From Brienomyrus brachyistius (Eukaryota > Chordata > Actinopteri > Osteoglossiformes > Mormyridae): a stretch of 64,000 nt of DNA. The notes beneath the pieces were generated by a model, which was not told the DNA's origin, made no database searches, and saw only the letters and a list, made by a program, of their open reading frames with translations. A program made the translations under genes and the position numbers. This document shows, one piece after another, positions 8,601-20,385 of this stretch (its first letter is position 1; every line of letters starts with the position of its first letter). The stretch covers positions 22,608,214 through 22,672,213 of the forward strand of contig NC_064541.1 of the NCBI RefSeq assembly GCF_023856365.1. The letters are read 5' to 3'.

Positions 8601-11600
8601 CAGCCACAGGTCTGTACGGCCACTTCCACAATGGAGGTCCGGAACAATGTCCATTCAGTTCGAGGTATTGACTTGGCCTTCAAATTCCTCAGATGTCAAT
8701 CTGATCAAGCATTTGTGGGATGTGCTGGACAAACAAGTACAATCTATGGAGGCCCTACTTTGCAACTTATAGGACTTAAAGAATCTGCTGTTAAAATCTT
8801 AGTGCCAGATACCACAGGACACCTTCAGAGGGCTTATGGAATCCATGCCTCAATGGGTCAGAGCTGTTTTAGCAGCATGAGGAGAACCTACACAATATTA
8901 GGCAGGTGGTTTTAATGTTCAGGTTAATGGGTGTAAAGAACAAGTTTGAAGCTCCTACAGATGTCATTAAACCCTCAGCCATATGGTCACTACTGTTATC
9001 GCCAATATTTTAGCTGAAGTTTAAAAAAGTTTGAAGAAACTTGAAGGTAGATGGGAGACCGCAGCTTGCCAGATTGTGAGGATAGCAATTCTATGCTTAC
9101 GTCAAACAGTACACATTTCAGTATGGTTAGTGTGAGATGAGAAATGAAATATGCCTCCTATAATTTGGATATGAGTTTATTCTACAAACCAGTAACATCT
9201 GTGATTGACTGATGGGTTGGACCCCCCTGGCATATAGGCTATATATTGCTGTTGCTGGAGAAAAAAGAGCAACCTTCCCAAATGCCAGTCAATGCCCGTA
9301 GACAAGGCACAGTTACATTACAATATGCTCACTCATTCTTCGACGCAGCGTGGCTGAGAAGGAACATTAACTTACATCGTCTTACTATCTAGTACTCAAG
9401 GCTAAGCACTGCCGAAGCAATTTGCTGACTGAACAAAGCAGAGGTCTTATATTCTGTTTAGTCTGTAAATGGTCTCTTCAAGGCGGAATGTTTTGTGTGT
9501 GCTCTTGGAGGTATGTGTCATTCACAAACCTGCATTCATACTCACCAAGGTGACTTGTGGACAAAGACATTGTAACAGAATTAACGTAAGCAAGTATGTT
9601 CATTGTCAATTATTTAGGTAGACCTGGTGGGGGAGAGCCAGTCCATGGCAGGGCAAACACACAAAATCACACACTATGGGCAATTTAGAGTCACTAATTA
9701 ATAACAACTCCAAAAGTAAACTCCCACAGCAGGGAAAGATCATGGAAATCTCACAAAAACACAGTAGTATCCCACAGATATCCCACAGCTTATAATCCCA
9801 CAGATGTAGGGCAACAGTATTATCCACTGACTCGCCATAACACCCATAACACCACACACTTAAAAGTAAGCTATAAAAAAGGGAGAAAACAGAGAGAGAA
9901 ATAAATAAATAAATGAAATAAATAAATAAAATAATGAAATAAATAAGTAAAGCAAGCAAGCAGGTCTTGACGTTGCTAAGAAACGCCGGGGTCCACCCCT
10001 TCCTTTTCAGGAACTTTAATTTAAGCACCCGACGCCATGTTCTCCTGAAAAAAGGAAAGTGTCCCTTGGGGAAAAACATACGTATTCAATGCCCTGGATG
10101 TCACACAGTGCATGTCGCTACTCTTACAACAGTGGGTGAAAATATCTTCATATAATGTATATCAAATTTTGCCGGAATTATTTGATTGGGGAGGAAAAGG
10201 AAAAAGGACCAGATGAATCAAAGGAATATGAAGGTACGGTTCTTTGCAAAAGAGCTGTATTTATACGAGTAGACATTTGATAATAAATACACATTTGAGT
10301 AATTTATTCATAAATATCGTTTTAGATTTATTTGCATATTGGTGTAATAATAGCCTTATTGGAACTTAAGAAAAGAAACGCATCAAACGTATTTTACGAC
10401 GCTTTCTCCGTGATTGCAGAGGTTCAGAGAGGGATTCGTATTTACCGAACGATGTCCATCATCCTGTTCGTCCTCACCGTGATCCTTGCTGCCGCTGTCA
10501 TCGCCCTGTGTGCCAGCAGTCTGTATCTATATAATAATATACACCGTTTTTTTCAATATGCACGAATGCTTCTTTTTTGGTTTCGTGAATTCTGTAACTG
10601 TCTCTCTCCTTCTTTTTAGAAGGTCAGATAAGAAGCACTTGCTTGAATGAAGAGAATCAAGAGAAGGACCCATCTGACGTCTGCAGTGTGCAGCTTTGCA
10701 ATGAGTTATATCCAGCACTTGTCCCACAAAAAAAAGGTGTTTGTTCGTAGTAATTAAGCACGTGCGCTTAATATTATTATAACATAACTGTTTTTGCATT
10801 AATGTTATAATGAAATATATTGGCACTACTGTACTGCCTAGGTTTCGTTCTAGGTTTCGTGCTGTTCTTTCGTTGAATTAGTAGCAGATAAACAGAATTT
10901 AAAGAAACATCCATCCATTTTCCAAACCGCTTATACTACTGGGTCGCGGGGGGTCCGGAGCCTATCCCGGAAGCAATGGGCACGAGGCAGGGGACAACCC
11001 AGGATGGGGGGCCAGCCCATCGCAGGGCACATTCACACACCATTCACACCTACGGGCAATTTAGCAAGTCCAACTAGCCTCAGCATGTTTTTGGACTGTG
11101 GGGGGAAACCGGAGTACCTGGAGGAAACCCCACGACGACATGGGGAGAACATGCGAACTCCACACACATGTGACCCAGGCGGAGACTCGAACCCGCGTCC
11201 CAGAGGTGTGAGGCAACAGTGCTAACCACCATGCTGCCCCTTTTAAAGAAACAGAAACATTAGATTTCATTATCAAGTCGTGAATATGGTGTACCTGATC
11301 GGATTTAGAGTACAATCAGAGCTTTTGGCTAGACGTTCAAGTTGTCTTTTTTCAGATTTATTTATATACGATTACTGTAAGAACATTTTCAGGAGCAACA
11401 GTTTCTTCTGTTCTGTTGTGTCATTTCTAGTGTGTTTTTATGTACCTTATAGTGATAATTAAATTATAATAATCGTTATTTTTACAGCACTTTTCACACA
11501 TGAAATGCAGCTCAAAGTGCTTCACTGAGATTAAAACATGGGATTATGCTATGGGGTTAAAATAAGAACCAAGAACATTAATAACCTCCTGTATTTTGCA

Positions 11601-12316
11601 GACACTGGATGCCACCGCTGTGGTCAAGGTTGGCTACAGTTTGAGAACTGGTGCTTTTTGCTGTCTGATGTGCGAGAGACCTGGAGCCGCAGCAGGGAGC
11701 AGTGCAGGAAATGGGGCGCCGATCTGGCCGTCATCGACAACCAGCAAGTGCAGGTGCTGAGCTCTGCCGGCAGCACTTCGCCGGATAAACAGAGTCTTCT
11801 GTGAAGGCTCTCTCACAAATCTAAGACCCAGAGCTGGTCTCTTTCTTGATACAGGCATTTCTTACTGAGAAGGGAAGCCTGGTATATTGGATTGGGCTAA
11901 GCCGGTCGACAGGCGGAGAATGGACCTGGATAAACCAGACCGTGCTTGCAGACAGGTGAGAGTGGCATGGTCGCATGGCCATGTAGTATTGTTCCTACCA
12001 GGGGTAAAAGTCTCGAATTCAGCATTCAAGTGCATCCGGTACCTCTCTCAGGTGGTACCTCTCTTCCGGATCCACATCATGCTTTCTGTGATGATTGCCA
12101 AATAAAGGATTTAATAGTTGGAGACCTTCCAGGGAGCAATGGCTGCACACTGTTATCAGAGAGTAAGCATTCTTCTCGATCTCCTGCAGTTACTGGGCCC
12201 CCGGAGCAGACGGGGAGAATTGCGGGTGCCTGATGGGGAAGCAGTCACCCGGAAGTAACTGGGGATCCGCGCCGTGTATGTATTACACTGCCTACATCTG
12301 CCAGAAGATGGTGTGA
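5614..12316 (+). CDS. C-type lectin-like type II membrane receptor
   Basis: Exons: 5614-5725, 5817-5909, 10420-10518, 10620-10736, 11602-11753, 11855-11955, 12190-12316. The first four introns are all phase 1, and the total is 801 bp, giving 266 residues. Order: cytoplasmic tail (about 1-70, with tyrosines in DYRTL and NIYETAV), transmembrane segment (about 78-100), short Cys-containing neck, and a C-terminal C-type lectin domain (about 141-266). The domain has the WIGL motif and paired cysteines (GCHRCGQGW, NWCF, EQCRKW, ENCGC, APCMYY, YICQK). The calcium-site EPN/QPD and WND motifs are absent (the latter is replaced by NWGS), so calcium-dependent sugar binding is unlikely. This resembles NK-receptor-type lectins. 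The TM-exon donor (gcagtctg) is weak and the two tail exons are inferred, so the 5' end is less certain than the lectin domain. Confidence 0.7.
6471..7075 (-). mobile_element. Interspersed DNA repeat with cataacattaaaaccacctgcc end, copy 1
   Basis: It starts with ccggtcagccataacattaa and reads through a body that reappears in inverted orientation at about 8690-8932 (for example atctggcac...ccacaggac, and the lead-out aggcaggtggttttaatg). Shared ends and the inverted copy identify it as one interspersed family, probably a non-autonomous DNA transposon. It is interrupted by a hAT-type MITE at 6579-6878. Confidence 0.65.
6579..6878. mobile_element. 300-bp hAT-type MITE with 8-bp TSD
   Basis: The ends are inverted repeats (cagggacggattacgg at the left; the right end cccataatccgtccctg is its complement with one or two mismatches). 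Both flanks carry the 8-bp ctctgaag (6571-6578 and 6879-6886). Eight-base target duplication and CAGGG termini are the signature of hAT transposons. The interior is rich in GGGGCCC runs and has no transposase. It disrupts repeat copy 1. Confidence 0.85.
7246..7320 (+). repeat. Single arm of a dispersed hairpin repeat
   Basis: The block ttcaggttcagaaagtaaaa followed by atccagaccaagattttgtt matches the left arm of the hairpin element at 44011-44130. Only one arm is visible here, so this is a partial copy. Confidence 0.5.
7798..8932 (+). mobile_element. Interspersed DNA repeat copy 2, split by a LINE fragment
   Basis: The left end (cagccgtaacattaaaacca, 7803 onward) and right end (aggcaggtggttttaatgtt, about 8902-8921) belong to the same family as 6471-7075 but in opposite orientation. 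The middle, roughly 7926-8675, is unrelated reverse-transcriptase-like sequence, so a LINE fragment has landed within this copy. Confidence 0.65.
7926..8675 (-). pseudogene. Non-LTR retrotransposon reverse transcriptase fragment
   Basis: On the minus strand the translation contains PLDWQTGVVVPLFKKGDQR, CSNY, SLPGKVYFRVL and, after a frame change, QEEQCRFRPGCGSVDQLYTL. These are reverse-transcriptase finger/palm motifs of LINE elements (VPLFKKGD..CSNYR, LPGKVYARVL, EEQCGFRPGRGTLDQLYTL). Upstream, about 8675-8460, EWTLFRTSIVEVAV and WWIPEVRGSIKVKKEAYREL match the region before the RT domain. Frameshifts and lost segments show it is inactive. Confidence 0.75.
8936..10154. other. Lectin intron, no exon supported
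   Basis: The stretch contains a decayed SINE-like segment near 9620-9700 (agccagtccatggcagggca; ctatgggcaatttagagtca) and an A-rich aaataaataaat tract at about 9900-9957. Nothing else is recognisable. Confidence 0.4.
10155..10233 (+). other. Alternative first coding exon of the lectin gene
   Basis: The ATG at 10155 opens a 26-codon tail (MYIKFCRNYLIGEEKEKG, then PDESKEYE). It ends at a good donor, gaag|gtacgg, in phase 1, so it too could splice to the transmembrane exon at 10420. That route gives a 224-residue receptor. I cannot tell from sequence which start is used; the two could be alternative promoters. Confidence 0.4.
10910..11241 (-). mobile_element. tRNA-derived SINE, full length, with 12-bp TSD
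   Basis: Read on the minus strand it begins ggggcagcatggtggttagc and carries a Pol III B box (GGTTCGAGTC-like; here gggttcgagtctccgcct), ending with the gcggtttggaaaatggatgg tail. Both sides bear tttaaagaaaca (10898-10909 and 11242-11253). The same family occurs at 25531, 40315 and 41399. It lies in the lectin intron. Confidence 0.85.
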
Positions 12317-12736
12317 GGCCGGTCTGTAATTGACCTTTTCCCTCTCTCTGAATTACTTTGCAGCTTTTAGCAAGATGACTAAAGAAACTTTTATCAGTTT
12401 AGCGTAATGCTACAATCATATTAGTGTTTCAGATGTGTCCATTTCCAGCTCAAGCTACTACTGCAACATATATGTGCAATTATGTATTTTAACTTGCTTG
12501 TGATTTTTTATATTTCACTCAAGACCAGGATTTGCCGATGTTGCACTACAGTAGATGCTGCAGGAAAGGTTCAGCCACAGTATCTCCTACTACACTGTGT
12601 GTTGAACTTTGCACTTTTATTGTACGTTAAAGTAAAACCATGTTGACTAACACACTGCTTGTATTTTTGCACTAAGATCACAATACTGTTTACTCTGAGT
12701 GATTTGCTGTAACTTTTGTACCATTCCCAAAATGAC

Positions 12737-12775
12737 ATTAAACAGTTGTTCATATATTCATAATCCATTTTTATT
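12737..12775. promoter_or_regulatory. Facing poly(A) signals of lectin (+) and trpv6 (-)
   Basis: A plus-strand attaaa at 12737-12742 could end the lectin transcript. A minus-strand AATAAA (tttatt on the plus strand, 12770-12775) lies 280 bp past the trpv6-like stop. If both are used, the convergent 3' UTRs would meet or overlap by tens of bases here. Position is the only evidence. Confidence 0.35.
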
Positions 12776-13053
12776 CTTTGACATACAGAAAAGTGAGACA
12801 TGGTGGCAATATGTAAACAGTGCCAGTAAAGTTGTAGGAATCAATGGTTATTATTCCTGTAAATCCCTGCACACGATTATAATGCATATACATGTATGGG
12901 GAAGAAATTTGTTTATATGTCACATATAATTTCTTCAGTTTTGTGTCCACTTCCTGCATATATCCCTAAATATTATACAGTAAATATCATTCTGTGTATT
13001 TAATCTATAGAAATAGTTTTGCTTGGTTTGATTACACCATATTTGGCTCTCAT

Positions 13054-16000
13054 CTATGTGTTGGCTGATTTTTGCTTCTGTGCCACATATGATGCCTTGA
13101 GCACTTGCCAGTTCCTCTTTCCTCTTCCCCTGCCTGCTCCACCCATCATTATTGGCTTGGCTTTGCGAACAATGTCCACCAGAGATGAGGTCGGCTCATT
13201 TTTCACGCTATCGCTTGAAGAGGAGTTAACAGGCTGATGCGTCTTTTTAGTGTCCGGCTCGTTTCTGTCTTCCACTCTGGTGTGGGCAGAAGCATGTCGT
13301 TTTATTTTTTTAATGCTTCTACAAAGTATTATAATGATGTCAAAAACTCAACACTGTTTATGGAGTCACTCTGAACCAGGTGAGGGCTTACCTGAGATAC
13401 CAGCAATCCCCCAGATTGTACTCCGCTCCATTCACCCCTATCCGAGGCCAGAGACATCGGGGCAATCTTCTTTCCAGCATTAGTATGGTGGCGACCAACT
13501 ATAACGTGAGGGTTGAGACGAATATAGCAAGATGGTGAAAAGTCTTCTTAGCAAATTGGTTTAGTTGTTGTTTTAATTTTATAGGAAATAGGAAATGTAT
13601 TTCCTGGACAGCCCCCCCCCCCAAAAAAAAAAAAAGGCCCAAGATCAACACCTATACAATGTTCCGGGGAAATTTGAAAAAGATCCATGTAATACTTTTA
13701 GAGTTACTGCCTTCACAACATCAAGTGTCCCTTGCAGCCACCCTTTCCATCTTTTGATGCCACCTGGAACTGCTACTCAGGTTTTCCTGTTATTTGTCTG
13801 AAGGTGAAATCAGGTGTAGATATTCATCCATATAGTATTTTGGTGAAGTGGAAATAAGATTTGTCACATTCATAAGGGTAAGGGTCGGTCATCTGTGGTC
13901 ATATGCACATCCTTCCCTTTGCTGCCACCAAGAGATTATGTTTTCAGTGTGTTGCAATTTGTATCAACATGAAAATATTTCTAAAGTTTCACCAATAGAA
14001 AAATGTTTCTGTGTAGTTTGAGAAAGATTCAACAAATATTGTTTGGCATATTTTGGTAATGAAATAAGGGTCGGCAAATACCATTTTCTTTGCTAGCGCT
14101 ACGCAGTGCTACTTCAGTTATTTTTACCAGTTCCAGTTCGTTTCCTTGCAATATGTATAATGTTTAAAAAGATCAGGCAAATCATTTTAAAGATATTGCA
14201 GTGATAAGTGACTGCAGAAGTGGTGGACCGGTCCCAAAACCATATGTTTTTTTAAGTAGCAGACACTTTTATCCAAAGTGATGCACAAGTGATACAAATA
14301 GCACACTACAAACATATGGCTGTCAATGAATCAACTAGACACAAGTACAGCTAGGCTGTAAACAAATTCAAACAAAAACTGCAACACTAAAATTGTATTT
14401 TTGCTAGGCTGGAACACTGTACTGACCAATCAGTATGTGGGAACAGAACATCTTGATTTATAAGTATTAAAAAAGGAGTAGATGATACCTGGGTCTTCCA
14501 CAACTCATCCCTCTCCTGAGTCACCTTCCAGTGCGTGTCGCCCATCATGGAGATCAGCAGGTTGATAATGAGAAGGGAGCAAACCAATGAAAAGACGACA
14601 TGTAGCACGTAGACGATTGGCGGGTTGGGCTGGCTGTTGTCGACAATGAGGTCGACAAGGCCTATGGAGACCTCAAACTCGGAGAACAGGGTAACACCGA
14701 AAGATCTAAAGGAGGGGACTTTGGTTGGGTCTTGGGTCATGTATATCATCCACATAGCTGTGGAAGGAGAATAGAGGGAGGGGGGTAGACAGGACAGAGA
14801 TTTGCATGACCAACCAATTAGGTCACAGGGATACATGACATCGACAAATCGGTGAAAAAGATTTGCAGCTACACATTTCCTGAGCAGCATTTTAACAACT
14901 GACTACAAAAATTGTACTATTTCTGCAATATACTGTAATAATATTGCTGAAAATCATTATCAAATGGTTACTTTTCCAGAAATAACTTTTACTTACCAGT
15001 GGTACATGCGAGCAGTGTGACAGTTATCAGCCAAATAAACCTCACTACATCACCACACAAAATCTAAAAAATGATAAACAGAATAATCTTTTAAACTCAG
15101 GAGCAAAAATAATAACACATAAACATTCGCATAAACTTTTAAATAAGACAAATCACCTCAAGTCCTTTCTCTCTTATTGACAGAAATATAATCTGAATAT
15201 TGTAATGATGCCTTATTTTTGCAGACTAACCAATTAAAGGGAAACAATCTTACTTACTGACGATGGTTGAAAACAGTTACCTTTTGCACCATGATCATGT
15301 ACGGTCCGAGCATCTGAAATCCACGTGCAAAATACATGATGTTACACCAGCCCAGGATCAAAGCGAGCGACATGGCATTTTCCTCTCCTGGCAATTCGGC
15401 CACTCGAAGCAAACAGACGAGTAACACCAAACAGCTATAGCCAATCCTGAGAGGGAGAGTTGAAGAAAACTACTTTATTGAAGCCGTAGCGAGTAACAGC
15501 ACTACAATGATGCAAACAAACAACTCATTGGTTTGTATTCTCACAGACCCTTATAGTACTGTGCAGAAGGAAAACTGATAACATTATTTTTCATATGATA
15601 TGATATTAAGTTTGTGAAAGTGTATGACCTTATTACCTTAACCATTTCAAAATGTATACTAACCCCAGCGTTAGCAGTAACCATCCCAAACACCCACATT
15701 TGGCTAATCGATGCCTCATGAACAGGGACATCGTTAGGCCTGGTTATCGGGAGCTACAGCACATGCATTACGTGTGAGCACGGGAGAGCACTGGGTAGCG
15801 GGCTTGTCATTGTTGGCATGTGGGGGGAGCTAACTACTTTACAGGAAAAACTTTCTTTACAAAAATAATTATGGATATATGAAGCTTTTTCAAAAGGAAA
15901 AACGGCGAGGAGATGCATGCGAGGATGGAGGACATGGAGGCAGTGTTACTTCCTGTTACCACAGTAGCTTCACCTGCAGGCTCAGATCGGTGAAGAAGAG

Positions 16001-19000
16001 CACTCGCTAGCTAGCTGGTGTAGCTCACTGGTTCTCAAATGATTTTGAAACAAGGCTCACCATTCATGAAAACAAGAATTTCCAAGGTACACGTTTGCAT
16101 GTGAAACATCATAAGACTAATTCCAAAACACATCTGCCCAGCTCCCAAAGCACAGCAGTGTGCAATGGCACGGTTTGAGAACCACTGGTCTAGCTGGAAA
16201 GGATGCACCCAAATACAAATACGTTATTCAGAAATGCACAAACAATGCAGTGTAAACAGATCATTTTTGTACTTGAAGTTTCTCGTTATCATTCGGAAAA
16301 AGGTTAGCTCCATGAGTGAAATGTCTATGTTCGATTCAATTTTTCGACCCAATTTATTTTCATATAGCGCCTTTCACAACAGAGTCATCCCAAGGCGCTT
16401 TACAGTGGATGGGTTGTAATACATTAAACATCATTAGAAAGACTAATACAGCACGTGAAAAGGAAGGAAAGAAATGAAATAAAGAATGCCAGATGATATG
16501 TTTCCTCAAATAAATTCACATCATTGTTGATATTCACAAGATATAAATGCCCATTCAGTTTGAAACATGGGGCTTTAATTTCACTAACTAGTCATTTAAT
16601 TTAGTTCAAATGATTTAAAAGTGATCGCTGTGTTCTGTAGTTGACTCACCAAGCTAGAGCACAACAGGCAACAGCCTCAGAGCTGGAAATGGTGCAATTA
16701 TTAGGTAAAAATCGAAAGATTTCTTGGTTGGGCTAAGCCCCCAGTGTTTCAGGACCCTAACAGCACCACCACTCATCAAGTTATTTAGCTTATTAAGTTA
16801 ATTCATTTAAGGTGTAGGTGAAATTTAATGAATACATGCAATGACAGATGAAGAGAGATTTCGGAACTAAAGCGATGTTCATCTTGCCATCCTACAAGAT
16901 GTCAGAAACGTTGTAGAGCAGAAGAAATTCTTATGGTATCTTTACATATTACTTTATATTATATTACAATTCACTTGCATACATTCTAATGTTAAACTGT
17001 TTTCTTTTTATGAGCAGATATATCAGAGAAATATTCAGTATTTTCTTTGACTGCGAAAGACTTTTTCATGGCATTATAGGCCAGCTATACATACAATGCT
17101 AAATATTCCAACCAAAATTGTTTCTGTAGGGAAAATTAAATGCAAAATACTTACAGAGTGGCATGGAAGGGACCTCCTAGTACCGACTGACCAAAATATT
17201 GCTTGGGTCCAATTCTCATTATATCTGGAATCTAAGATGAATATAAAGAAAATGTTTTTTTTTAAATATTTTTTACAATAAGCTTATGATGGATAGCAGG
17301 TTATTAACTAGAACAAGGCTTGTAGTTACCTCTAGTACAAGTATAATAAAAGCACCCAGGACACTGATCATCTCTCCCACTAATCGTAGCTGGTCATTAT
17401 ACGTTAAGTAGCTCTCCTGATGATGAAAGGAAATGTAATAAAGGACAGAGTGAAACAATGCTCCCACCAAACTGCTGAAATTATGCACCCAAAAAGTTGA
17501 TGTTTTCTTACATCCAGAGTCTTTGGAATATAGATGGTATTATCCTGATGTATCAGGGTGTAATTCTCTGGGATTGGCTTCAGTGGGCGGTAGACACAGC
17601 AGAGAGTAAAGATCCCCATGTACAAGTGGTACAGTAGTGCCAAAAACCTTTGTCACAAAACAACAAAATGATAATTCATACATGTAATAATGAATGTGAT
17701 GTAATAAAATCTTTAGAACACAAATTCATCATGAAGTCTCCATAGAGCTCGCAATAAGATGCATTATTTTAAGTACAAAGACTGAGGAATGGACTGCTAA
17801 GGTACAGGACTGGGAAAACTCTATATAAATCTTAGTGAATCAATAAACCTTTGACACTCATGGTTTATAAGGCAATAGCATCCTCATCATAATACCAAAA
17901 AATACAAAAGACGGCTACCTAAAATAATGCTTGGCATATAACTTCCACTTGAGATCAATGAGCTGTTTTGCTGGAGGTACATCTAGTACCTTCCTCGCCT
18001 GAGAGAGAAGAGAGAAGGAAAGTAGAGATCATAGCCCTGAGACTTGGTGAAAACACTGTTGTCCCTCTTTATTTACTTCACGGCAGCCTAATTCATTATT
18101 CACCTCTTTTTTATGGCTCACTATGACATTCTCCAGTACAGAGAATTCATCGCCATATGAGTCAAACTCCGTCAGGTCGTAAAGATGGGAGTTGAGAGGG
18201 CCCAAAGTCCACTGGCTTCGCCGTCTGCTATTGACCAAATGTTGAAACACCTGGATAGGCAGCGTAAAATGAGGGACAGGGGATCATTAGGATATTAATA
18301 ACATCATAATTTACTCTGTTTTTCATTCATAACACTTGTAAGACACATTAGTGCATCCAATAAGAAGTGCAAGATGTGAGTTTTACTAAAACAACTGTTG
18401 TAAAACAATGCAGAATGAAGTATGTGAAAAATCTGTCATTTTCCTGTGTTTAGTAACATCAGTTTTGATTTCCTGTCACATTCAGAAGTGAATTTAAAAT
18501 ACCAATGACTTTTAAAGTCAAAAATATCTACTCCATCTGTTTTTCTCAGTTGGAGGCTATCCTGTATGTGGTTGCTCCTGTTTTAAGTATTAGGTGAAAG
18601 TTCCTATATGACACAAGGTCACAATTCTGTCATGTGACTACCCCATGTGACTTGCTGTGTCAGGTCATGATGTGGGTTTGAAAGTCTCAAAAGTTTGTTG
18701 TATTTGTCCAATGTTGTAGAGTATGGGCTTCCAAGCTGTTGATGACTGCAGACTAGCATATATCATCCAAAATTTTACTGGTAAAATACATCAATCAGGC
18801 AGGGGGAGGCGGGTGGGCGTGGTTTTCGAATAGCATGCCAGATTTAATATGTTTATTAATTGCCATTATTTTCAGATGTAATGAGAATGTGTGGATGTCA
18901 GGGGTTATTAATATAAGGTGCATTGTGAAAAAAGCTAGTTTTGATTATAGTTTTTTGTTTTTTGCCAATTAACCAACCCCCAGTGTTCTGTGGCTCACTG

Positions 19001-20338
19001 GAATACTGCCTGGGATCTACAGCATCCCTACTTTTCCCTTGTGTCTCTCCTCTTCTGCTTCCAACTGTCTCAAATGGTGAAACATCACCACATCTGTCTC
19101 ATGTATGTTTCCATGGACAGGATTAATAACTTTAGTTGTTAAGTGCCAACCAACAATAATTATAATGAAGATTTCTTACTTGACATATTATTGACATATT
19201 ATTGTATGTGTATATGCTCTGTGATGGCTGCTGGTCCCCCACAATCCTTTGCTGGGGAAGTGATTCGATGACAGGTGCATTTCTCACCAACATGTTTCCC
19301 TCCTTAGCAGATGCTTTTAAGGGAGTTAATCCCCGGTAGTTGGTCTGGCGGTCCAATGGTATGTCTCTGTTCAGCTCTTTATCCGATGCCAAGAAGATGT
19401 CAATAACTTTGGTAACAGATTCTTTACTATTTTGCATAGCAAGAATGTGCAGCACTGTGTTTCCTAATGAAAGACACAAGCAGAGGATAAATGTTAAAAA
19501 AATTAAGGTAATAAAATTATACAAATGAATCGGAAAATGGGGAGATGGTGTAAGCTCGTTGTAGGTCATGGATGTTCATAGGATTGAAAAGAAATAAACA
19601 GGAATTTACCAAAGCTGTCTTGCGCCCTGATGTTGGCTCCAGCATTGATCAGCGCACTGAGAATCTCTTCGTTTCCCACACAAGCAGCGAAAGACACAAT
19701 GTGTTCGCCTGACATTGGAGACAGTTGCATGTTGAAAAATGAAATGGCTCAAACACACACAAGCAGACACTCAAATTAGTTACATAAATCTTTGTGGATA
19801 CTCTCTATTCATTTTTATGGGCAAAACCCTAATGTCAACAATGACGACCTGAACCGTTACTCAGCCATAACCTTAATCATAAGTAACCAAACAAAATACA
19901 AGACTTTTGGCTGTTTTAGTTCAAAATGATTAAATTGATTGATTAAAGTTCAAAATTGGTTAAAAGTTCTGAAATTGAGTTTCTCTTTGAGGGAACTGAA
20001 CAAAATGTCCCCACAAGGTCAAATCATAAGAGATTTTCATCACATTGTGGGAAAATCTGGTTCCCACAATATAATATATATATGCCCACACACACACGTA
20101 TTCACATCTTTCTGGGGACCGTACATTCATTTCTATGGAAAAAGCCCTAATCCCAAAACTGACAACCGTAAGCTCTCACCCAGCCCTTACTTTAACCATC
20201 AGTAACCAAACAAAATGAAAAGATTTTGACATTTAATTTTTTTGATTTCAGATAGAGATTTCTGTAAAACTGAGGTTCCCCTTGTGGGACTAAAACATTT
20301 TGTCTCAACAATGTAGTACACATAACCTACACACATAT

Positions 20339-20385
<47 letters not shown>

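Noticed and set aside
11004..11315. ORFs at 11004-11315 and similar at 25507-25868 and 41359-41931
   Set aside because: They are translations of the SINE copies, which are non-coding Pol III repeats.
13392..13498. Possible separate gene for [12 protein letters not shown]
   Set aside because: The phase joins the pore exon and the last exon, and the sequence matches the TRPV6 C-terminal tail, so it is part of the channel gene.
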